64,000 nt of DNA from Alphaproteobacteria bacterium (GCA_009777955.1 WRKW01000005.1:1-64000), one strand, 5' to 3'. Counted from the stretch's first letter, positions 29,178-38,353 are shown. Notes: generated by a model from the sequence alone, not told the origin. Numbers and translations are program-made.

Positions 29178-30035
29178 ATGACTAAACGAAATATAGATGA
29201 AACAAATATCCCAACACTTGAATACTGCTCTTTTAGGCAGGCCTTGGATTATCTGAATCACGGATTAAAGCCTATACCGGCTCATCTTGAAAAGATTATC
29301 AGGATAGATATAAACCGATATGGTGACTCATCGGAAAAGCCAAAAAATCCAGCTTTCTTGCAAGCATTGCTAACTGGTGTATTTTTTCTGACTGGTGTTG
29401 ATGGCGAAATGTATAATTATTATACTGAGCATCCGCATATGTTGTCATTCAGATCAAAAGGCCAGCGAAAATCGTTTTCCATAAACGACTTACAATTTGA
29501 CCGTATTGACTACGATAATAGCGCTATGTTCAATTTTCCTAACATTGATTATGACATAGATGGACCGATACCACAGGATGTCAATGTTCCTGCAATCGGC
29601 GAAATACAAATACCATTTAAAGAATTGCAAGAGTATGCCAAAAAACAAAAAGAACAAGAAGCAAAAATGCAATTTGAACCAACCTATGCCGACGAGTTTG
29701 AACTGGTTTTTGAAGATAATACGATTTACTTACAGGTAAATGGCAAAAATCGCTTTGAAATCAAAAAATTAAGCAAGGGCGACACCAAGACTATCTTTGA
29801 GTATATTTATAAAAATCCGAATAAATTACTGACCGATGTTGAAATCAAGAAAGAAGCCAACGTTAAAAAATGGGATAATAAAGCCGACCGACTTGACCAA
29901 CGTATGCGCAATATCTTTTCGGACAAAAACATTTTGAACAATGTTTTCCCAGTTTTGAAATCACACGAAGTAAAATTTACACCGAAGTTTACTTTGCCTT
30001 CCGAATCCAATATGGATTGGGAAGTTCCATTTTGA
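29178..30035 (+). CDS. Hypothetical protein of the accessory island
   Basis: 285-aa ORF with good coding character. Confidence 0.6.
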   Translation: MTKRNIDETNIPTLEYCSFRQALDYLNHGLKPIPAHLEKIIRIDINRYGDSSEKPKNPAFLQALLTGVFFLTGVDGEMYNYYTEHPHMLSFRSKGQRKSFSINDLQFDRIDYDNSAMFNFPNIDYDIDGPIPQDVNVPAIGEIQIPFKELQEYAKKQKEQEAKMQFEPTYADEFELVFEDNTIYLQVNGKNRFEIKKLSKGDTKTIFEYIYKNPNKLLTDVEIKKEANVKKWDNKADRLDQRMRNIFSDKNILNNVFPVLKSHEVKFTPKFTLPSESNMDWEVPF

Positions 30036-30052
30036 TAGTTTTCTAATAATTT

Positions 30053-30364
30053 TTGATAGTTTTGCGTGCAGACTTGATAGTTTGCACGCTATTTTTTGCC
30101 CAAAATGACATTTTTCCAAGCGGTTACGCTATTCGTAATGCGCCGGGTTTTAATCGCATATATATTGCCTGTATGCAAGCGTCAACGCAATTATCTTTGA
30201 AGATTAAAAGCCTTTATCCCGACCCATTGCCGGACAATGAAGCAATGGAAGCGGGAACGCGGCTTGTATCGTTTTTCAAAATTCTTGCTGATGTTGCCCA
30301 GCAAACCAAAAAGAGAACCAATGACAATTTCAGAAATCAAAATACAGCTGATAAGACCAAATGA
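30053..30364 (+). CDS. Small hypothetical protein (start uncertain)
   Basis: ORF directly upstream of and overlapping the SpoVG-like gene. Confidence 0.4.
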   Translation: MIVLRADLIVCTLFFAQNDIFPSGYAIRNAPGFNRIYIACMQASTQLSLKIKSLYPDPLPDNEAMEAGTRLVSFFKILADVAQQTKKRTNDNFRNQNTADKTK

Positions 30365-30617
30365 CGGGTTGATTGGATTTGCCAGCATTGTGATTGATGA
30401 CGGCCTATATTTGGGCAGTATCGGAATCCATCGCAAGCTTGCCGGGGGGTATCGGTTGACCTTTCCTAAAAAGGACGGCTTTGATATTTGCTATCCGATA
30501 AACCAGCGCATGGGGCAGATAATTGAAACAGCGATTTTTGAAAAATTAGAAAGTGTAATGAAAAGGACTGAAAATGATAGATACAATCGTAATGAGTATT
30601 CCGATGGGCGAATTTAA
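30321..30617 (+). CDS. SpoVG-like protein
   Basis: MTISEIKIQLIRPNDGLIGFASIVIDDGLYLGSIGIHRKLAGGYRLTFP; start reassigned to the ATG at 30321. Confidence 0.75.
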   Translation: MTISEIKIQLIRPNDGLIGFASIVIDDGLYLGSIGIHRKLAGGYRLTFPKKDGFDICYPINQRMGQIIETAIFEKLESVMKRTENDRYNRNEYSDGRI

Positions 30618-31716
30618 GATAATGGATTATGATAAATTCAGCCCATCTGCACGCGGGCTGTTTGAGCCGCCTTATTACCGGCTGGGTGGTCGTGGATATT
30701 TTGAATGCTTCTTGAATCCGGCCAAAGGGGCTGAATATGCGCCACGGCTGACATTGTCAAAACGAATCCGGAGCAGTGGTTTTTCCATAGCATTGAAAAT
30801 AGAGCTATCCCTGCCAAAGCTTTTGTTCGGAAATAACTTTGACGAATTGGATGATGGCGATTTTGATGCGCTGGTTGGCAAGCTTTGCTATAAATTAGCC
30901 GAAGTTGGCATTATTATCACGCCGGATAATCTGGCCACTGCGACAATCACAGGTATTCATTACGGCAAAAATATCATTTTAACAGGCAAAGCCAGCGCAA
31001 ACCTTATAATCAGAATGCTGGCAAAACTGAATATATCAAAGCGACTGGATGCCGGGCATACGGATTTTAGGAATGACGGACAAGCTGTCCGATACCATAC
31101 GAATACTTATGAATTGACTTTTTACGATAAGGTGCGGGATTTGGAACAGGCAAAAATCAGTGAAAAACGCGCAATAGAGCAGGATAATAAGGTTCAGCTA
31201 GAACTGTTTAGTCGTGCCGAATTAAAAGCCATTGAAGTTCTGCGTATGGAATGTCGCCTGAATACCCGCAAAAACATTAAATCGATGTTGGAAAAATGCG
31301 AAATCCGCAACAGGGATTTAACATTCAAGGATTTGTTCTGTAAAGATATTTCGCGGGCAGTCTTGATGTGGTTTTGGGATGATTTTATTCAACCTGACCT
31401 TGGCATTCTATTGCTGGCAGAAAGGGATATAAAAGCGACCTTTACCCGGCTGAAAATGACGGGGATGAAAGAGATGGATATACTGAAATCCTGCGGGGCA
31501 TTGTATTTTGTGAAAGAACACGGGATTCGGGGATTTCGGGAAAATTTGGCCAGCAAGGGCAATACCTTTGCCAGAATCAATAAAACCTTAAAAGATGTGG
31601 ATTTGCGGGATAACTACATTTGCGACTGTTTTAAGGCAGTCCAATTCAAAATTCTGGAATTTAGCAGGATAAAACTTGCCGACTATAAAGAATTTATGAT
31701 AACATCCAAACCATAA
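30574..31716 (+). CDS. Phage/plasmid replication protein, II/X-like
   Basis: MIDTIVMSIPMGEF..., YHTNTYELTFYDKVRDLEQAK, LRMECRLNTRKNIKSML. Confidence 0.65.
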   Translation: MIDTIVMSIPMGEFKIMDYDKFSPSARGLFEPPYYRLGGRGYFECFLNPAKGAEYAPRLTLSKRIRSSGFSIALKIELSLPKLLFGNNFDELDDGDFDALVGKLCYKLAEVGIIITPDNLATATITGIHYGKNIILTGKASANLIIRMLAKLNISKRLDAGHTDFRNDGQAVRYHTNTYELTFYDKVRDLEQAKISEKRAIEQDNKVQLELFSRAELKAIEVLRMECRLNTRKNIKSMLEKCEIRNRDLTFKDLFCKDISRAVLMWFWDDFIQPDLGILLLAERDIKATFTRLKMTGMKEMDILKSCGALYFVKEHGIRGFRENLASKGNTFARINKTLKDVDLRDNYICDCFKAVQFKILEFSRIKLADYKEFMITSKP

Positions 31717-31726
31717 GGATTTTGAT

Positions 31727-32008
31727 ATGGTAAAATCGTTCAAATGCAAAGAAACGCAAAAAATCTATGATGGCATTGTGTCCAAGAAATTCCCGCACGA
31801 TATACAGTCGCGGGCGCGGCGCAGACTGGATTTTCTGGATGCGGCAGAAAATATTGAAGATTTGCGTATTCCGCCATCCAATAATTTGGAAAAGCTATCC
31901 GGCGACCGGGCTGGCCAGTACAGTATTCGCATAAACGACAAGTGGCGGGTTTGCTTTGAATGGAAAGACGGCGAAGTCGAAAATGTTGAAATTGTAGATT
32001 ACCACTAA
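31727..32008 (+). CDS. higB: HigB/RelE-type toxin
   Basis: MVKSFKCKETQKIYDG...LRIPPSNNLEKLSGDRAGQYSIRINDKWRVCFEWKDGEVENVEIVDYH. Confidence 0.92.
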   Translation: MVKSFKCKETQKIYDGIVSKKFPHDIQSRARRRLDFLDAAENIEDLRIPPSNNLEKLSGDRAGQYSIRINDKWRVCFEWKDGEVENVEIVDYH

Positions 32009-32232
32009 AAACTGGATTATTCCCCGTTTCATTGGTATAATAAACCCTGAATCAGCAGGGATGTTGGTTCGGGACTTGAAAAATCCCACTTGTGCGGCGC
32101 GAAAGTGTCGTTATCCATCGCATAATGGCACTTTGCGCCGTTATTGCCTGACTTATGGTCGGGTATCTGTGGTTATAAAATAGGTTCGCCGAAATCCACG
32201 GGGTCATCACAAGTGATTTTTTCAAATGCCCG

Positions 32233-32258
32233 ACCGCCAATTCCCTTGGCGGTTTTTT
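32233..32258 (+). terminator. Rho-independent terminator between higB and the methyltransferase
   Basis: ACCGCCAA-ttccc-TTGGCGGTTTTTT. Confidence 0.8.
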
Positions 32259-32283
32259 GTATGCAAAAATAAGGGAGTTTGTC

Positions 32284-33270
32284 GTGACCATATCGTCAAC
32301 AAAATCAAAAAACACAAAACAAAAATTTCAAGTTGGCGAACTCTTTGCTGGCGTTGGTGGAATCGGCCTTGGGTTTAAGGATGCTGGGTTTGATGTGGTA
32401 TGGGCAAATGAAATTGATGCTAACGCCTGCCAGACTTATTCCAAGAACTTTTCCCATTTGGTTATCAATGAAGATATGCAAAAAGTTGACCCAGCAAAAC
32501 TGCCCAAAACGGACATTCTAACGGGCGGTTTTCCTTGTCAGGCTTTTTCGGTCGCAGGGTATCGCAAAGGATTCAAAGACGACCGGGGCAATCTGTTCTT
32601 TGACATCATCCGATTTATAAAGGCATTAAAACCAAGAGTTGTATTTTTAGAAAATGTGAAAAACCTTGCCGCTCACGACCACGGCAACACTTTCAAAATC
32701 ATACAAAAAGAATTGCAGGACGCGGGATATATGATTAAAGCCCAAGTGTTAAACACTGCGCAGTATTCCGAAGTGCCACAGAATCGCGAACGCATTTATA
32801 TTGTTTGTTTTAAGAAAAAGAAAGATTATGAAAACTTTAAGTTTCCGAAAAAAATTGATAACCCGCGCCCTATAACCGACTTCATAGAAAAGACGGTTGA
32901 CGACAAGTTTTATTATACGCACACGAAATACTACCCAGAATTAAAACGCGAAATTACGAACCCCAAAACTGTCTATCAATGGCGCAGGCAATATGTCCGC
33001 GAAAACAAAAGCAATCTTTGTCCGACATTGACCGCAAATATGGGAATGGGCGGGCATAATGTTCCGTTGGTAAAAGACAACAAAGATATTCGCAAACTGA
33101 CCCCAAGGGAATGTGCAAGGTTTCAGGGTTTTCCCGATAGTTTCATTTTGCCGAATGATTTGCCGATGTCTGCCCTATATAAACAAATGGGCAACAGCGT
33201 GTCTGTTCCGGTTATAAAAGCAATAGCAAAAAACATTTTAGTCGCATTAAAGGCAACAGACGGGGAGTAA
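32284..33270 (+). CDS. DNA (cytosine-5)-methyltransferase
   Basis: Motifs: ELFAGVGGIGLGF, GGFPCQAFSVAG, ENVKNL, QNRERIYIV, LTPRECARFQGFP, KQMGNSVSVPV. GTG start at 32284 with upstream GGAG is preferred over 32257. Confidence 0.93.
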   Translation: MTISSTKSKNTKQKFQVGELFAGVGGIGLGFKDAGFDVVWANEIDANACQTYSKNFSHLVINEDMQKVDPAKLPKTDILTGGFPCQAFSVAGYRKGFKDDRGNLFFDIIRFIKALKPRVVFLENVKNLAAHDHGNTFKIIQKELQDAGYMIKAQVLNTAQYSEVPQNRERIYIVCFKKKKDYENFKFPKKIDNPRPITDFIEKTVDDKFYYTHTKYYPELKREITNPKTVYQWRRQYVRENKSNLCPTLTANMGMGGHNVPLVKDNKDIRKLTPRECARFQGFPDSFILPNDLPMSALYKQMGNSVSVPVIKAIAKNILVALKATDGE

Positions 33271-33271
33271 T

Positions 33272-34435
33272 ATGTTTTTTGCAAATCAACCGATTGAAGA
33301 AAAACAGAGATATGAAACGCTATTAAAAATAACGGGGGCTTTGTCGCGCCTGTCATCCGATAGCGATATTCCATATCTGTATTACCGAATGGCCGAAAAC
33401 ATATTTTGCGAAGCATTTGGTGCAACCAACCTTGGTCGGTCTGATATATCCCTAGATGCAAAAAAAGATACTGTCGGGCTTGGGCTGAAAACTTTTATTT
33501 GCAACAATGGACATAGCATTGAAAAAATTGCCGAGTTTAACCGAAATAAGCATTTAATAGATGCGGAAGCTTCGGAACTGGACAAGATAAAGCTGATTGC
33601 GAAAATGCGGAACGAGCGATTGGAAACAACAGGCGGTATAACCGACTTGCTGGTTGAAAATATGCTCTATCATTGTGTGATTCGCAGAAAGGGTAAATTG
33701 CTATTATGCGAAACCCCAATGCACTTGATAAATCTTGACGGCATACGGATTGCTCGGGCTAACGGAAATTCGGTATTTTTCTCTGACGGCATAAATGATT
33801 ATAGCTTTAACTTTTCAAAAAGCACTTTGTTCAAATCATTCAATGCCGATGTAATCCACGAATTTGATATAAACATTTTTGATAACCCGTATCAGATGTT
33901 GGACGAATTATTTGAAAACAATATCGGCGAAGAAGCGACAACAAACCCGATAATTGCGACAGTATATTTGCCTTTGTATTCCGTAAAAGGCGGTATTAAA
34001 TATGTGCCAGAAAGAAGTGGATTGAATCAATGGAACGCATCAGGCAGACCAAGAAATTATGACGAAGTTTATATCAAAATCCCATTATGGATTCATCGCG
34101 AGTTTCCAAATTTTTTCCCACCAAAAGACAGCTCTTTTACATTGAGATTGCCGAATGGGTCAAGCATTATGGCCAAGGTCTGCCAGCAAGGCGGCAAGGC
34201 ATTGATGTCAAATCCTAACTCTGCGCTGGGGGATTGGATTTTGCGGTCTGTATTGCGATTGCGCCCGGGTGCTGCGCCAGTGTCTTATAATCAGTTGGAA
34301 CAAATCGGAATTGATAGCGTTGAGATAAATAAGTTCGCTGATGGAACATTTGAAATAAACTTCAAAAACCTTGGGACTTTTGAAAGGTTTGAAGAAAGCC
34401 TATCGTATGTTGAAACCGATGCCGACACGGATTAA
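33272..34435 (+). CDS. Probable type II restriction endonuclease
   Basis: 2 nt after the MTase; SDISLDAKKDTVGLGLKTF (nuclease-like core) and B3-like C-terminus PNFFPPKDSSFTLRLPNGSSIMAKVCQQGGKALMSNPNSALGDWILR. Confidence 0.75.
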   Translation: MFFANQPIEEKQRYETLLKITGALSRLSSDSDIPYLYYRMAENIFCEAFGATNLGRSDISLDAKKDTVGLGLKTFICNNGHSIEKIAEFNRNKHLIDAEASELDKIKLIAKMRNERLETTGGITDLLVENMLYHCVIRRKGKLLLCETPMHLINLDGIRIARANGNSVFFSDGINDYSFNFSKSTLFKSFNADVIHEFDINIFDNPYQMLDELFENNIGEEATTNPIIATVYLPLYSVKGGIKYVPERSGLNQWNASGRPRNYDEVYIKIPLWIHREFPNFFPPKDSSFTLRLPNGSSIMAKVCQQGGKALMSNPNSALGDWILRSVLRLRPGAAPVSYNQLEQIGIDSVEINKFADGTFEINFKNLGTFERFEESLSYVETDADTD

Positions 34436-34446
34436 AGGGGCGCGTA

Positions 34447-34689
34447 ATGATTTCTCTGGCCGAAGCACGAAAATATCTTAAAAAATCAGATTTGACAGAT
34501 GAACAGTTGCAAAACCTGATAGACCTTATGACTGATATTGCGTGGATGGTTTTGGATGATAAAGAGGTGGAAAATGGCGACACTAACATTGGAAGAATGC
34601 AGGAAATATCTGCCAGACCCAAACATATCGGACGAACAGTTATTAAAAATCCGCGACCATCTGACAGTAATCACAAATACAGTCTTTAA
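34447..34689 (+). CDS. Small hypothetical protein A
   Basis: MISLAEARKYLKKSDLTDEQLQNLIDLMTDIAW; similar to the next ORF. Confidence 0.5.
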   Translation: MISLAEARKYLKKSDLTDEQLQNLIDLMTDIAWMVLDDKEVENGDTNIGRMQEISARPKHIGRTVIKNPRPSDSNHKYSL

Positions 34690-34762
34690 CCAGATTTTTG
34701 CCGAACACAAAGCCAAAGCCGTTGCCGGGAAAGAATCTGAACCCGGGCATCCAGATAAATAA
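34574..34762 (+). CDS. Small hypothetical protein B
   Basis: MATLTLEECRKYLPDPNISDEQLLKIRDHLTVITNTVFNQIF; paralogous to protein A, overlapping in another frame. Confidence 0.5.
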   Translation: MATLTLEECRKYLPDPNISDEQLLKIRDHLTVITNTVFNQIFAEHKAKAVAGKESEPGHPDK

Positions 34763-34770
34763 AAAAACTC

Positions 34771-34807
34771 TTGACTTTACATATTACATAATATATAATA
34801 GAGTCAA
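34771..34807 (+). promoter_or_regulatory. Strong promoter with inverted repeat upstream of higA
   Basis: TTGACT (34771-34776) - 17 nt - TATAAT (34794-34799); inverted repeat TTGACT...AGTCAA (34802-34807). Confidence 0.75.
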
Positions 34808-34822
34808 ACAAGAGGTAATACT

Positions 34823-35173
34823 ATGTCTAAATATATTGAACTTGACCATATCGGCACAATTCTGAAAGAAGAGTTTATGGAACCGATGGGTTTATCTATG
34901 AATGCGCTGGCCAATTCTGTCGGCGTGCCTGCCAATCGCATACATGGCATCGTCCACGGCATACGCGGTATGACCGCAGACACGGACTTGCGTTTGACGC
35001 ATTTCTTTGGATTATCGCAGGGCTTTTTCCTGCGCATACAAAACCGCTATGATATGACCCTTGCGCGGCGCGAGCTGGAAGAACAGATTGAACAAATCGT
35101 GCCTATGAAACACGACTACCTTTCGGGTTCGCGTTTTACCAGCGCAAGACCATTCGCAGGTGCTGGGGCATAA
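34823..35173 (+). CDS. higA: HigA-type antitoxin (HTH/XRE)
   Basis: LKEEFMEPMGLSMNALANSVGVPANRIHGIVHGIRGMTADTDLRLTHFFGLSQGFFLRIQNRYDMTLARREL. Confidence 0.92.
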   Translation: MSKYIELDHIGTILKEEFMEPMGLSMNALANSVGVPANRIHGIVHGIRGMTADTDLRLTHFFGLSQGFFLRIQNRYDMTLARRELEEQIEQIVPMKHDYLSGSRFTSARPFAGAGA

Positions 35174-35190
35174 AACCAAGACAAAGTGTT

Positions 35191-36696
35191 ATGAAAGCAG
35201 TAATTCTTGCCCGTGTTTCATCCCGAGAACAAGAAAATGGGATGTCCATTGATGCCCAGCTGGAAAATATGAAAAATTATATCCAGCGCAAAGAATTGAA
35301 ACTGATTAAAACTTTCCAGATAACGGAAAGCTCAACAAAAGGCGATAGAAAGAAATTTCTTGAAATGCTGGCCTTTGTTAAATCCCAAAAAGATAAAATC
35401 GCCATCGTTGCTGATTGTGTTGACCGAATCCAGCGCAGTTTCAAAGAATCAGTAGATTTAGACGAGTTATTAAAAAACGACAAAATTGAACTGCATTTCC
35501 TGCGCGAAAATTTGCGCTTGCATAAGGATTCAACATCCAGCGAAATAGCGATGTGGGATTTGAGCGTATTTACAGCCAAGACCTATGTCAACAATCTGCG
35601 GGACAATGTTAAACGGGGCATCAATTACAATGTTAAACAAGGCGTATGGCAGAGCATTGCCCCCATTGGATATTTGAACCGCCGCGATGCGAACAACAGG
35701 CCGATTATAATTCACGACCCTGACCGGGCTGTTGGCATTAGACGCTTATTTGAAGAATATAGTTCAAGGCTACATACCTTGGGTGATTTGGTAAAAAAAG
35801 TAGAGCAATTCGGACTGACCAATGTAAAAACCGGCAAGCCAATCTGTAGATCCCAAGTTTTCAGAATACTGAATAATCCGTTTTATTATGGGATGATGCA
35901 GGTAAAAGGCGCATTATATCCGCATATTTACGAACCCTTGATAGACAAAGCCCTGTTTGATAAATGCCAAGATGTTATGAATGGCAAAGGTCGGGCAAGA
36001 TTCAAAAGTTCTGAAATCCCATTCATTTTTCGTGGCTTGATTAAATGCGCGGATTGTGGTTGTGCCATCAGTAGTGATAGAAAGACCAAAAAGAGTGGCC
36101 GGGAATATGTTTATTTATCCTGTTCTCATTATAAAGGGAACTGCACGCAAGAGCGCGTTAATGAATCTGTCCTGTTGGAACAGATAGAGCGCGAAGTTTT
36201 GCAAAAGCTGGTCTTTCCGCCAGATTTATTGCGGGAACTGATGGACACTCTGAAAAGCGTATTAAAGGCTGAAAATAGCTATGTCTTGGATGAAATAGCG
36301 CGATTACGGGAACAACAGGACAAAGCAACAGCCAAAAGAAGTAAACTGCTTGATTTGTTATTATCCGAAAGTATTACACAGGATGATTACGCCAATAAGA
36401 AGAGCGAACTGGATGAAGCCCTGCATAACATCAAGGTCAAGTTGGACGCACACGCGCAGGCCGACGATACATTCATAAATACGCTGGAATCCTTGCTTTT
36501 GATTGCATCCAAAGCAAACGAATTATTCCAAAGTTCGAAAGTAGAGCAAAAACGGGAAATTCTGAACCTATTACTTTCGAACTGCACTCTGGCGGACGGA
36601 AAGTTGCGGTTTTCCTTGCGAAAACCATTTGATGCGCTGGTCAATTTGACCAATCGTGCAGTATGGTTGGGGAACCTGGATTCGAACCAAGACTAA
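35191..36696 (+). CDS. Large serine recombinase
   Basis: AVILARVSSREQENGMSIDAQLENM; recombinase and zinc-ribbon regions (IKCADCGCAISSDRK...YLSCSHYKGNCTQERVNE); C-terminus reads into tRNA-Gln. Confidence 0.93.
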   Translation: MKAVILARVSSREQENGMSIDAQLENMKNYIQRKELKLIKTFQITESSTKGDRKKFLEMLAFVKSQKDKIAIVADCVDRIQRSFKESVDLDELLKNDKIELHFLRENLRLHKDSTSSEIAMWDLSVFTAKTYVNNLRDNVKRGINYNVKQGVWQSIAPIGYLNRRDANNRPIIIHDPDRAVGIRRLFEEYSSRLHTLGDLVKKVEQFGLTNVKTGKPICRSQVFRILNNPFYYGMMQVKGALYPHIYEPLIDKALFDKCQDVMNGKGRARFKSSEIPFIFRGLIKCADCGCAISSDRKTKKSGREYVYLSCSHYKGNCTQERVNESVLLEQIEREVLQKLVFPPDLLRELMDTLKSVLKAENSYVLDEIARLREQQDKATAKRSKLLDLLLSESITQDDYANKKSELDEALHNIKVKLDAHAQADDTFINTLESLLLIASKANELFQSSKVEQKREILNLLLSNCTLADGKLRFSLRKPFDALVNLTNRAVWLGNLDSNQD

Positions 36697-36737
36697 CGGA
36701 GTCAGAGTCCGCTGTTCTACCATTAAACTATTCCCCA
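36667..36737 (-). tRNA. tRNA-Gln (CTG)
   Basis: TGGGGAATAGTTTAATGGTAGAACAGCGGACTCTGACTCCGTTAGTCTTGGTTCGAATCCAGGTTCCCCAA folds as a cloverleaf with anticodon CTG. Confidence 0.92.
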
Positions 36738-36798
36738 ATGATGCCGGATTATACAAAAACAATCTTGTTTTGCAAGCGGAAACAGCCGGTATTGATAC

Positions 36799-37593
36799 TT
36801 AACCCCTTATTCCGAAAGAGTTTCCGCTTTCATAATGTTTCAGTCCGCGATAAAAAAACAATATGGAAGCAAAGAAGAATGCAATGGCGATACCGATCAT
36901 GGTCAATATGCCCGATGGGGTTGGATTTGTTATGGCTTCGACCGGCATAAAGGTCAGAACGCCCGCTGGAAATACGAATATCAAAAACAGCTTTACACTG
37001 CCGGTATAAATAGAACCGGGTTGGGTGCTGAGTGACAGGAATATATTCATGATCTGCATACCCCATCCTTCGACTTCTTTCATATAAAATGCCAGTGACC
37101 CGATAAATATCCCGACGGCCAAGAACACCAAAAAGCCCGCCAGGATGCATAACAGTAAAAGCGGTATTGTTTGTATTGTTATCATTCCGCTCCAGATAAG
37201 AAATATTGCCCCGCTAAGTACTTCGCCCATTGCCGACGGTGCGGATCGCGAACCCGAAACATTCAGCAATATGTTTCTGGGCTGGAGAATGAATGTATCC
37301 ATCTCTCCGCGTTCTATATAGCCCGCCATGGTATCGGCAACACCACGAAAGAAAGCGGCATAAATTGAATATGAACACATGACTATCCCGGTCATCAAGA
37401 TAAGATGCCGGACATTCCATCCGTTTATTTCCTTGAATGTATGGAACAAGATGACCCAGGTTGCAAACATCATCATGTTGTTTGCGGCCATAAACAATGA
37501 TTCCAGAACAAAGTTCAATTTCAATGCGGTAACATTTGAAATGTTTGTCTTTAACAAAACCCAGAAAAAACGCAAAGAAGACCTAGCCGCCAT
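36799..37593 (-). CDS. ABC-2-type transporter permease
   Basis: 264 aa, ~6 TM; adjacent second permease and ATPase. Confidence 0.8.
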   Translation of the reverse strand: MAARSSLRFFWVLLKTNISNVTALKLNFVLESLFMAANNMMMFATWVILFHTFKEINGWNVRHLILMTGIVMCSYSIYAAFFRGVADTMAGYIERGEMDTFILQPRNILLNVSGSRSAPSAMGEVLSGAIFLIWSGMITIQTIPLLLLCILAGFLVFLAVGIFIGSLAFYMKEVEGWGMQIMNIFLSLSTQPGSIYTGSVKLFLIFVFPAGVLTFMPVEAITNPTPSGILTMIGIAIAFFFASILFFYRGLKHYESGNSFGIRG

Positions 37594-38353
37594 TGACCGC
37601 CACCTTTTTCAGCAACGTTCTGAACAACCAATTCGTCATTACAAACACAACTGTAATCCATAAGATCAGGTGCAACGTTGTGTTCAGCGCGATAGACCAC
37701 GAAAATTCATAAATTAAACGCGAGATTTCATAAACAGCCCAGGGAAATGGTGTCCAAGCGGCGATTTTTTGTAGCCATTCTGGATAAATGGTCAGCGGGA
37801 ACAAAAGTCCACCCAATACAAACATGAATTTATGCCATATCAGATAAACTGAATTAACCGATTGCATATAAAGCCCCAACAGGCCGATGAAGACAATCAT
37901 AAATGTCGTGAACAATCCAGACAGTATCATCAAAACAAAAATTACCGGCATGCCGTAAAGTGTGGCGGGTAACCCACCGGTCATAAAATATGCGACCAGC
38001 CCGCCGCCCAACATCAAGAACGGTAATCTTGCACAAAATGTGCCCATTCCTTCGATAACGGATTGGTTTAAATATGAAAACGGACGTATTAACGAATATC
38101 CGATATTGCCAGATCGCACATCGTTAAAAATCTTTCTTTGCAGTCTTTCGTCGTATGAAAAAAACAGCATTTCATTCATGACGAGATACCAGACAATATT
38201 CACCGGGTCAAATCCTTTATGTCCGATTGCCTGCCAAAGTTTTTCCGTCGTGAAAACCAAAGCTGTCAAAAACGACAGGCGCATAATCATCATAGCCGGA
38301 TTGCGAAGCTGCATTTCAGCCGCGCTTTTGAAAAATAACCAATATTTTTTCAT
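37583..38353 (-). CDS. ABC-2-type transporter permease
   Basis: 256 aa, ~6 TM; overlaps neighbouring permease. Confidence 0.8.
   Translation of the reverse strand: MKKYWLFFKSAAEMQLRNPAMMIMRLSFLTALVFTTEKLWQAIGHKGFDPVNIVWYLVMNEMLFFSYDERLQRKIFNDVRSGNIGYSLIRPFSYLNQSVIEGMGTFCARLPFLMLGGGLVAYFMTGGLPATLYGMPVIFVLMILSGLFTTFMIVFIGLLGLYMQSVNSVYLIWHKFMFVLGGLLFPLTIYPEWLQKIAAWTPFPWAVYEISRLIYEFSWSIALNTTLHLILWITVVFVMTNWLFRTLLKKVAVNGG

Larger units (their letters stand above)
29178..36740 (+). mobile_element. Integrated element next to tRNA-Gln (Rep, SpoVG-like, HigB/HigA, R-M, large serine recombinase)
   Basis: Recombinase ORF runs into the 3' end of tRNA-Gln; phage/plasmid-type gene content; left edge undefined (27.4-29.2 kb). 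Confidence 0.7.
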
